Shown here: piece after piece, positions 57,547 to 64,000 of the stretch
Numbering within the stretch: the stretch's first letter is position 1
Layout: each line of letters begins with the position of its first letter
Assembly: GCF_050632385.1 (NCBI RefSeq)
Contig: NZ_CP192599.1
Span: 4,154,001 to 4,218,000, forward strand
Direction: 5' to 3'
Length of the DNA: 64,000 bases
Source: Humitalea sp050632385
GTDB lineage: Bacteria > Pseudomonadota > Alphaproteobacteria > Acetobacterales > Acetobacteraceae
Position numbers and translations under genes: made by a program
The notes under the pieces: generated by a model
What the model was told of the DNA's origin: nothing
What the model saw: only the letters and a program-made list of their open reading frames with translations
The model's database searches: none

Positions 57547-58593
57547 TCAATATCCCGCCAGGGTCAGCAACCGCCGGAAGACGGTCGGCAGGGCCGCCGC
57601 GGCCTCATCGGCCGGGCGCCAGGCTAGCCCTGGCGGGGCGGGCGCGTGCCCACGGGCCAGGAACAGCCGCATGGTCAATTCGAAGTGGGTGAAGCCGTGC
57701 CGCGCCGTGCCGGGCAGCGGCGCCCAGGCCCCGGCAAAGGGCGCATGGGCCAGGGCGGCGGCATCCTCCCACGGCGTATCGGTCCAGGGCGTCCCGGGGA
57801 TATCCGCCATGCCCCCCAACAGCCCGCGTGGCGGGCGGCGCCCCAGCAGCATTTGGCCCGACGAATCCAGCGCCAGGAAATGCGCGCCGTGGCGATGCGG
57901 GCGCGCGGCTTTGGCAGCCTTGGCCGGCAGGTCGGCCGCGATCCCCTGGGCCTGCGCGGCGCAGGCGCCAAGCCAGGGGCATAGGGCGCAGGTGGGTGTC
58001 CTGGGCGTGCAGATCGTCGCGCCCAGGTCGAACAGCGCCTGGGCGAAATCGCCCGGGCGGGCGCGCATGGCGGGGTCGGCGCGGAAGCCCTCGGCCAGGG
58101 TGGTCAGGCGGCGCTTGGCGCCTGGCAGGGGCTCGGTCACGGCGAAGAGGCGGGCGACGACCCGTTCCACATTGCCATCGACCGGCACCACCGGCTGGCC
58201 CAGCGCGATGGCGGCGACGGCGGCGGCGGTATAGGGGCCGATGCCCGGCAGCGCGCGCCATCCCGCCACATCGGCCGGGAACCCGCCCGCCTGGGCGATG
58301 GCGCGGGCGGCGGCATGCAGGGCGCGGGCGCGGGCGTAGTAGCCAAGCCCCGCCCATTCCTCCATCACCGCGGCCTCGGGCGCCGCGGCCAGGGCCGCGA
58401 CATCGGGAAAGCGCGTCAGGAACCGGGCGAAGCGGGGGGCCACTGCGGCGACGGTGGTTTGTTGCAGCATCACCTCCGACAGCCAGACCCGATACGGATC
58501 GGCCTGTCCGCCGGTCTCGCGAAAAGGCAGAATGCGCCGATGGCGATCATACCAGGCAAGAAGCGCGGCGGCGGGGGGGTAAAGCGGGGTCAC
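57547..58593 (-). CDS. mutY: A/G-specific adenine DNA glycosylase MutY
   Basis: A 348-residue base-excision enzyme that removes adenine mispaired with 8-oxoguanine. It has SEVMLQQTTVAAV with the catalytic Glu, the helix-hairpin-helix LPGIGPYTAAAVAAIALG, VPVDGNVERVVARL with the catalytic Asp, and the 4Fe-4S cluster CTPRTPTCALCPWLGAC (C-x6-C-x2-C-x5-C). The C-terminal 120 residues form the NUDIX-like 8-oxoG recognition domain. The only plausible start is GTG 58593. This lies 54 nt inside the dciA-like gene on the other strand, so the two genes overlap head to head. Confidence 0.95.
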   Translation of the reverse strand: MTPLYPPAAALLAWYDRHRRILPFRETGGQADPYRVWLSEVMLQQTTVAAVAPRFARFLTRFPDVAALAAAPEAAVMEEWAGLGYYARARALHAAARAIAQAGGFPADVAGWRALPGIGPYTAAAVAAIALGQPVVPVDGNVERVVARLFAVTEPLPGAKRRLTTLAEGFRADPAMRARPGDFAQALFDLGATICTPRTPTCALCPWLGACAAQAQGIAADLPAKAAKAARPHRHGAHFLALDSSGQMLLGRRPPRGLLGGMADIPGTPWTDTPWEDAAALAHAPFAGAWAPLPGTARHGFTHFELTMRLFLARGHAPAPPGLAWRPADEAAAALPTVFRRLLTLAGY

Positions 58594-59109
58594 GCCAAGG
58601 GCGATGCCCCACAAGCCCCGCCCCCGTCCAGTGCGACGCCACCCAAGCCCCCTTGGCGCGCCTTCGACCTGCGGGCGCTGGGCGCGCTGATCCCGACTGT
58701 CGCCCGCCCCGCCCTGCGCCGGCACGGCGGCCAGGCGGCGCTGCTGATCGCGGACTGGGCCGAGATCGCCGGCCCCGCCCTGGCCGAACTCGGCGTGCCC
58801 AAATCGCTGTCGGCCGGGACGCTGACCCTGGCCTGCACCGGCCCTGCCGCGATGCAGTTGCAGATGATGGCGCCGGTCGTGATGGACCGGGTGAACACCC
58901 ACCTCGGCCGGGCCGTCGTCCAGCGGCTGCGCTTCGTCCAATCGGCGCCGCGCCCGGTTTTGCCGCGCGCCGGGGCAGCCCAGGCCCGCCCCGACGCGCC
59001 CTTGCCGCCCCATGTCCTGGCCGATCTTTCCGGCATCGAAAGCCCCGACCTGCGCGCGGCGCTGGAAAAAATGGCCCGCGGGGTCTATCGGAACACGCGC
59101 CGGGGGTGA
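58540..59109 (+). CDS. DciA family (DUF721) replication helicase loader
   Basis: A 189-residue protein. A basic, Gly-rich N-terminal tail (PGKKRGGGGVKRG) is followed by the DUF721 domain: LRALGALIPTVARPALRRHG, LLIADWAEIAGPALAELGVP and LTLACTGPAAMQLQMMAPVV. DciA proteins load the DnaB helicase in bacteria without DnaC. In proteobacteria the gene is commonly placed next to mutY and a DsbA-like gene, as here. A Pro/Ala-rich linker and a C-terminal helical tail follow. ATG 58540 is the only good start. Confidence 0.85.
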   Translation: MAIIPGKKRGGGGVKRGHAKGDAPQAPPPSSATPPKPPWRAFDLRALGALIPTVARPALRRHGGQAALLIADWAEIAGPALAELGVPKSLSAGTLTLACTGPAAMQLQMMAPVVMDRVNTHLGRAVVQRLRFVQSAPRPVLPRAGAAQARPDAPLPPHVLADLSGIESPDLRAALEKMARGVYRNTRRG

Positions 59110-59143
59110 TGCCGCCCGGCCGCCCGCAGCCGGAGACAGCCCC

Positions 59144-59764
59144 TTGCGCCTTCCTCGCCGTAGCCTCCTTGCCCTCCCCGCCCTGGTGCCGACCCTGGCC
59201 GTCGCCCCGACGGCCTTTGCCCAGATCGCCGCGAACGACCCCCGCCTGACCGAACGCAGCTTGGGCCGCCCCGATACGCGCCCGGTGGTGATCGAGTTCT
59301 TCTCGCTGACCTGCGGCCATTGCGCCGCCTTCCACCGCGACGTGTTCCCGCGCGTGAAATCGCAACTGATCGATACGGGCCGCATCCGGATGGTGCTGCG
59401 CGACTTCCCGCTGGACCAGTTGGGCCTGGCCGCCGCCGCCGTGGCGCGCTCGCTGCCGGAGGCGAGCTACGACGCCTTCATCTCCACCCTGTTGAGCACG
59501 CAGGACCGCTGGGCCTTCAATCGCAACGGCGATCCGGCGGCGGAAATCGCCAAGCTGGCGGCCATCGCCGGCATGTCGCGCGAACAGGTGAACGCCGCGA
59601 TGGGCGATCGCGACCTGCAACGCGCGATCCTGGAAGGGCGCCAGCGCGCGGAACAGGAATACCGCGTGAACAGCACGCCGACCTTCGTCTTTGGCAACAA
59701 GGTCGTCCCGGGCGGCATGCCCTTCGACCGTTTCGCCGAATATGTGCGTGAGGCGTCGGCTTGA
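59144..59764 (+). CDS. DsbA-family thiol oxidoreductase, exported
   Basis: A 206-residue periplasmic thioredoxin-fold protein. It starts at TTG 59144, with CGGAGA 7-12 nt upstream and a signal peptide right after (LPRRSLLALPALVPTLAVAPTAFA). No in-frame ATG is available. The active site is CGHC in FFSLTCGHCAAFHRD (about 62-65), with a cis-Pro in NSTPTFVFG near the C-terminus, and a helical insertion between them. It forms or shuffles disulphides in exported proteins. The stop overlaps the TTG of smc by 4 nt. Confidence 0.85.
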   Translation: MRLPRRSLLALPALVPTLAVAPTAFAQIAANDPRLTERSLGRPDTRPVVIEFFSLTCGHCAAFHRDVFPRVKSQLIDTGRIRMVLRDFPLDQLGLAAAAVARSLPEASYDAFISTLLSTQDRWAFNRNGDPAAEIAKLAAIAGMSREQVNAAMGDRDLQRAILEGRQRAEQEYRVNSTPTFVFGNKVVPGGMPFDRFAEYVREASA

Positions 59765-62700
59765 CGGAAGACGTCCAGCCGCAGGCGGACGACATTGAAG
59801 GCGCGGCGGCGGAAACGCCGCGCCCCCCGCGCAGCGCGACCCTCACGCGCCTGCGCATCGCCGGCTTCAAATCCTTTGCCGAGCCCACGATTGTCGAGGT
59901 CCTGCCGGGGCTGACCGGCATCGTCGGTCCGAACGGCTGCGGCAAATCCAATGTCGTCGAGGCGCTGCGCTGGGCGATGGGCGAAACCTCCGCCAAGTCG
60001 CTGCGCGGCGGTGAGATGGAGGACGTCATCTTCGCCGGCACCGCGACCCGGCCGGGCCGCAACCTGGCGGAAGTGTCGCTGTCGCTGGAAGACGCCGCCG
60101 GCCTGGCGCCCCCGCCACAGGCGGAGGCCGATTCGCTGGAAATCGTCCGCCGTATCGGCCGCGGCGATGGATCGACCTTCCGCGTCAACGGCCGTGAGGT
60201 CCGCGCCCGCGACATCCAGACCCTGTTCGCCGACATCGGCAGCGGCGCGCGCGCCAGCGCCATGGTCAGCCAGGGCCGCGTCGCGACCCTGATCGCGGCA
60301 AAACCCGAGGAACGCCGCAGCGTCATCGAGGAAGCCGCCGGCATCGGCGGCATCCGCGCCCGGCGGCATGAGGCGGAACTGAAACTGCGCGCCGCCGAGG
60401 CCAACCTGCTGCGCGCCGACGACCTGAAGGGCCAGTTGGCGACCCAGGCCCAGGGGTTGCAGCGCCAGGCGCGGCAGGCCGCCAGGTATCGCAACCTGTC
60501 CGGGCTGACGCGGGATGCGGAGGCGGAGTGGCTCGCCATCCTGGCCGGGCGGGCGGCGGCATCGCTGACCGCCGCGACCGCCGCCCTGGCCAGCGCCCGC
60601 GCCGCCACCAGCATCGCCGAAGCCGCCGCCGAGGCCGCCGCGATCCGCGCTTTCGCGGCCGAACGCGACCTGCCCGGCCCGCGTGAGACGGAAGCCGCCA
60701 CCCGCACCGCCCTGGAACGCCGCCGGGTGGAGGCCGAAACCCTGGCCGATGCCGAGGCCGTAGCCCGCGCCGCCCTGGACGCCGCCCGCCAGCGCCTGGA
60801 CCAGATCACCCAGGACCAGGCCCATGCCGCCGCCGCTGGGCGCGATGCCGCCGCCGCCCTGGCGCGGCTGGCGACCGAAGCGGAGGCCCTGGCCGCCGCC
60901 GAGGCCGCCCTGCCCGGCCGGCGTGTGGCCGCGGAAGCCGCGCAAACCGCCGCGATCGCCGAAGCCGCAACGGCCGACGCCGCGCTCGCCGCCGCCACCG
61001 AAACCGCCGCCCAGGCCGCCGCGGCCCAAACTGCCGTCACCACCGCGCATGACGCCGCCGACCGCACCGCCCGCGAGACCGGCGCCCGGCTGGCCGCCCG
61101 CCTGGCCGAACGCGATTCCGCCCGCGCCGAACAGGTGCCGCCCGAATCGCTGGCCGCCGCCGAGGCCGCCGTCCTGGCTGCCGAAGCCGATCTCGCCGCC
61201 GCCCTGGCCGCGTTGACCGAAGCCGAAGCCGCCCGGGGCGCCGCCACCGCCACCGCCGAGGCCGCCACCCGGGCCGCCACCGCCGATGCCGCCACCCGCG
61301 CCCAGGCGACCCAGGCCCTGGCTGCCAACCGCGCCCGCGCCCAGAAACTCGCGGCCGAACGCGACCGTATCGCCGCCGACCACGACGCCGCCCTGGCGGC
61401 CCGCCTGCCCGCCGAGACCCTGGCCGAGGCGGGTGCGGCGCTCGCCGCCGCCGAACGCGCCGGCGCCGATGCGGCCGCGGCGCTGGACGAAGCCGCCGCG
61501 ACCCGCGCCGCCGCGACCACGGCCGAAGCCGCCGCCCGCGCCCGCGCCGCGGAAACCGAGGCCGCCCGCGCCCGCGCCGGGGCCGAGGCACAGGGCCTGG
61601 CTGACCTGCTGGCCGCGCGCGACACCGGCGGCGCGACCCCGGTGCTCGATGCCGTCACCCTGCCGCCGGGGTTGGAGGCAGCCCTTGGCGCGGCCCTGGG
61701 CGAAACGCTGGAAAGCCCGGCCGACGACCCCTCCGCCCTGCGCTGGTGGCGCGGCCTGCCGCCGATCGACCCCAACGCGCCCCTGCCGCACGGCGCCACG
61801 CCCCTGTCGCGGCTGGTCGAAGCCCCGGCCGCCCTGCAACGCGCCCTGTCCCAGGTCGGCCTGCTGCCGGAGGGCGCCGATGGCGCCGCCCTGCAGGCCA
61901 CGCTGCGCCCCGGCCAGATGCTGGTCACGGCCGAGGGCGCGCTGTGGCGCTGGGACGGCCATACCGCCCGCGCCGGCGCCCCCACGCCTGGGGCCGTGCG
62001 CCTGCGCCAGCGCAACGCCCTGCGCGCCGCCCGACGCCGGCTGGACCAGGAAGCGGCCGCCGCCGCCGAAACCACCCGCGCACGCGACGCCGCCGAAGCC
62101 GCCGCCGCCGCCGCGACCAGCGCCGAGGCCACCGCCCGCGCCGCGCGCGATGCCGCCGACCAGGCCCTGGCCGCCGCCCGTAGCCGCTCCGCCGCCTGTG
62201 CCGCACAGGCCGCCGAAGCAGCAGGGCGGGTGGAAGTCCTGGGGCCGCAGCGCGAGCGCAGCGGCGCCGAGGCCGAAGCCGCCGCCGCCGAGGCCCAGGC
62301 CGCCGAAGCCGCCCTGGCCGCCCTGCCCGACCCCGCCCTGGCCACCACCGCCCGCGCCGAGGCCGCCCGCCTGGCCCAGACCACCGCCGCCCAGGAAGGC
62401 GCCGCCCGCACCGCCCGCCAGGCCGCCGAACGCCGGCTGGGCGAGACCCGCGCCGATGCCGCCCGCCTATCGGCCAAGGCGGCGGGCGCCGAGGCCCGGT
62501 TGGCCGCGCTGGACCCCGAAATCGCCCGGCTGACCGATGAGTCCGCCGCCGCCGGCCTGACCCTGGCCGATGCAGCCCGCACTCTGGCAGACCTGCCGGA
62601 CCTTGCCGCCTTGCGCGCCGCCGCCGATGCCGCCCGCGCCGCCGCCGCCCTGGCGCGTGAGGTGGAGGCGGCCGCCCGCCGCGATGTCGCCGACCTCGAT

Positions 62701-63837
62701 GCGGAGGCGCCCCGCCTTGTGGCCCGACGCACCGCGCTGACCGCCGATGCCGATGGCTGGCGCACCCGTGCCGAAGACGCCGCCACCCGCCTCGATTCGC
62801 TGACCGCCCGCCACGATGCCGCCGCGGCGGAGGCGGAGGCCGCCGCCGAAGCCCCCGACGCCGCAGCCACCCGCCGCGCCGCCGCCGCCCGCGCCCTTGC
62901 CCTGGCCGAGGCCGCCCAGGCCGAGTCCGCCACGGCCCTGGCCGCCGCCGAGGCCGAGGGCCGCGCCGCCACCGACGGCCGCCGCACCGCCGATGCCGCC
63001 TTCGCCGCCGCGCGCGAGACCCAGGTCGCGGCCGACGCCGCCCTGCGCGCCGCCGAAACCGAAGGCCGCGCCACCGCCGAACGGATCGTGGAACGCCTGG
63101 GCGAGGAAGCCACGCTGCCCGAACCACCCGCCGACCTGTCCGACGCCGCCGAGGAAAAGGCCCGCCGCCGCGCCGACCGCCTGGCCCGCGAGCGGGAGGA
63201 GATGGGGCCGGTCAACCTGCGCGCCGAGATCGAGTTGAAGGAGATCGAGGATCGTGCCTCCTCGATCGAAAGCGACCGGGCCGAAATCGCCTCCGCCATC
63301 GCCAAGCTGCGCGGCAGCGTCGGCTGGCTGAACCGCGAGGCGCGGGAGCGGCTGCGCGCGGTCTTCGACCGCGTCGATGTCGAATTCCGCGCCCTGTTCA
63401 CCCGGCTGTTCGGTGGCGGGCGGGCGCATCTGGCGATGGTCGGATCGGAGGATCCGCTGGAGGCGGGGCTGGAGATCTACGCCGAACCGCCGGGCAAGAA
63501 ACTGTCGTCGCTGTCGCTGCTGTCGGGCGGCGAGCAGGCGCTGACCGCGCTGTCGCTGATCTTTGCCGTGTTCCGCTGCAATCCCGCCCCTGTCTGCGTG
63601 CTGGACGAGGTGGATGCGCCGCTGGATGACGCGAATGTGGAACGGCTCTGCGACCTGCTGGACCATATGGCGGAGGAAGGCGGCACGCGCTTCCTGGTCG
63701 TCACCCACCATCCGCTGACCATGGCGCGGATGCACAGGCTCTATGGCGTGACGATGCAGGAACGCGGGGTGTCGCGGCTGCTCAGTGTGGACCTGGGCCG
63801 CGCGGTGGAACTGGCCGAGGGGCCGGGCGCGGGCTGA
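59761..63837 (+). CDS. smc: Chromosome segregation protein SMC
   Basis: A 1358-residue ATPase that with ScpA and ScpB condenses and separates chromosomes. It has an N-terminal Walker A GPNGCGKSN (residues 56-64), a hinge region around VTLPPGLEAALGAALGETLESP (about 635-655), two long coiled-coil arms rich in Ala, Glu and Arg, and the C-terminal signature LSLLSGGEQAL (about 1250-1260). Walker B CVLDEVDAPLDDANV completes it. It is longer than the usual 1150-1200 residues. The arms are extremely alanine-rich, a result of GCC/GCG-heavy DNA. It starts at TTG 59761. Confidence 0.95.
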   Translation: MTEDVQPQADDIEGAAAETPRPPRSATLTRLRIAGFKSFAEPTIVEVLPGLTGIVGPNGCGKSNVVEALRWAMGETSAKSLRGGEMEDVIFAGTATRPGRNLAEVSLSLEDAAGLAPPPQAEADSLEIVRRIGRGDGSTFRVNGREVRARDIQTLFADIGSGARASAMVSQGRVATLIAAKPEERRSVIEEAAGIGGIRARRHEAELKLRAAEANLLRADDLKGQLATQAQGLQRQARQAARYRNLSGLTRDAEAEWLAILAGRAAASLTAATAALASARAATSIAEAAAEAAAIRAFAAERDLPGPRETEAATRTALERRRVEAETLADAEAVARAALDAARQRLDQITQDQAHAAAAGRDAAAALARLATEAEALAAAEAALPGRRVAAEAAQTAAIAEAATADAALAAATETAAQAAAAQTAVTTAHDAADRTARETGARLAARLAERDSARAEQVPPESLAAAEAAVLAAEADLAAALAALTEAEAARGAATATAEAATRAATADAATRAQATQALAANRARAQKLAAERDRIAADHDAALAARLPAETLAEAGAALAAAERAGADAAAALDEAAATRAAATTAEAAARARAAETEAARARAGAEAQGLADLLAARDTGGATPVLDAVTLPPGLEAALGAALGETLESPADDPSALRWWRGLPPIDPNAPLPHGATPLSRLVEAPAALQRALSQVGLLPEGADGAALQATLRPGQMLVTAEGALWRWDGHTARAGAPTPGAVRLRQRNALRAARRRLDQEAAAAAETTRARDAAEAAAAAATSAEATARAARDAADQALAAARSRSAACAAQAAEAAGRVEVLGPQRERSGAEAEAAAAEAQAAEAALAALPDPALATTARAEAARLAQTTAAQEGAARTARQAAERRLGETRADAARLSAKAAGAEARLAALDPEIARLTDESAAAGLTLADAARTLADLPDLAALRAAADAARAAAALAREVEAAARRDVADLDAEAPRLVARRTALTADADGWRTRAEDAATRLDSLTARHDAAAAEAEAAAEAPDAAATRRAAAARALALAEAAQAESATALAAAEAEGRAATDGRRTADAAFAAARETQVAADAALRAAETEGRATAERIVERLGEEATLPEPPADLSDAAEEKARRRADRLAREREEMGPVNLRAEIELKEIEDRASSIESDRAEIASAIAKLRGSVGWLNREARERLRAVFDRVDVEFRALFTRLFGGGRAHLAMVGSEDPLEAGLEIYAEPPGKKLSSLSLLSGGEQALTALSLIFAVFRCNPAPVCVLDEVDAPLDDANVERLCDLLDHMAEEGGTRFLVVTHHPLTMARMHRLYGVTMQERGVSRLLSVDLGRAVELAEGPGAG

Positions 63838-63912
63838 CGCCGGCGAAACGGGCTGGCGGCGCGCCGGGCGCCCCCCTAGGCTCACGCCTTCAGACCCGCC
63901 CGGGAGACCCCC

Positions 63913-64000
63913 ATGCTGCCCACCACCCTGCGCCGCGCGCTTTTCGCCACAGCCCTGTCGCTGCCGATGATGGGGCCGATGCTGGGTGGGTTGGCGCCGC
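63913..64000 (+). CDS. 5' end of a gene for an exported protein (cut by the window end)
   Basis: The first 29 codons read MLPTTLRRALFATALSLPMM and continue GPMLGGLAP, a signal-peptide-like start. GGGAGA lies 6-11 nt upstream of the ATG. The mature part lies outside the window, so no function can be given. Confidence 0.5.
   Translation, partial: MLPTTLRRALFATALSLPMMGPMLGGLAP

Noticed and set aside
60500..63100. Repetitive GCCGCC-rich DNA that could look like a repeat array or CRISPR
   Set aside because: There is no constant repeat length or spacer pattern. It is alanine coding in the SMC arms.
59517..63401. A 1294-codon open frame on the minus strand opposite smc, and similar long frames opposite other genes
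   Set aside because: It is Arg/Ala/Ser-rich nonsense caused by high GC at third positions. The plus strand encodes a clear SMC with all motifs.

Overview
The window is high-GC DNA with tightly packed genes, ATGA-type overlaps and frequent GTG/TTG starts. The gene content (Bug/TctC-type binding protein, Mu-like prophage, class II NADP isocitrate dehydrogenase, very alanine-rich SMC) points to an alphaproteobacterium, probably Acetobacteraceae (Roseomonas-like). That placement is an inference from style and content, not from a marker gene.

Region 1 (1 to about 29.3 kb) is the late half of a Mu-like prophage in the same order as phage Mu: lysozyme, holin-like, zinc finger, gp25-gp27, terminase, portal, gp30/MuF head protein with a C-terminal nuclease-toxin-like domain, gpG, protease I with a nested scaffold Z, a cement protein, major head T, gp35-gp38, sheath L, tube M, gp41 with a -1 frameshift extension, tape measure, N, P, gp45-gp48, then tail fibre, SGNH-esterase tailspike and LamG-like proteins. 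The repressor and transposase genes lie to the left of the window. A complete IS66-family element (17795..20287, 8-bp target duplication, 2493 bp) splits the baseplate hub gene P, so the prophage probably cannot make infectious virions. A dyad (ACCCCGC-N4-GC[A/G]GGGGT) occurs three times, each 34-38 nt upstream of a start codon without a Shine-Dalgarno sequence (lysozyme, protease, gp46). These are close to the places where Mu has its C-activated late promoters.

Region 2 (29.4-33.6 kb) is the accessory right end: a D12-class DNA adenine methylase where Mu carries mom, a less GC-rich two-gene cassette on the minus strand (soluble 350-residue protein plus four-helix membrane protein), a small unknown gene and a second methylase copy that has lost its N-terminus. 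The cassette's order and topology recall lambda RexA-RexB; it is the best candidate here for an undescribed phage-exclusion system.

Region 3 (33.7-53.5 kb) is chromosomal metabolism: two alpha/beta hydrolases, a TctC/Bug binding protein, a nucleoside deoxyribosyltransferase-like protein, a Liv-type ABC transporter, and a divergent cluster for CoA-dependent aerobic aromatic degradation. The central enzyme is a monooxygenase/old-yellow-enzyme fusion like 2-aminobenzoyl-CoA monooxygenase/reductase or salicylyl-CoA 5-hydroxylase. It is accompanied by an aryl-CoA ligase, acyl-CoA dehydrogenase, enoyl-CoA hydratase, SDR, thioesterase, RidA and a MarR regulator. The same 20-bp AT-rich box lies before both the transporter operon and the catabolic operon, tying them into one likely regulon. 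The RidA favours an amino-substituted substrate such as anthranilate.

Region 4 (53.5-64 kb) is housekeeping: icd, a DUF599 membrane protein, a choloylglycine-hydrolase-like exported amidase, a hairpin-rich convergent terminator zone, mutY and dciA head-to-head with overlapping 5' ends, a DsbA-like thiol oxidoreductase, smc, and the start of an exported protein cut by the window end. No tRNA, rRNA or CRISPR array was seen.
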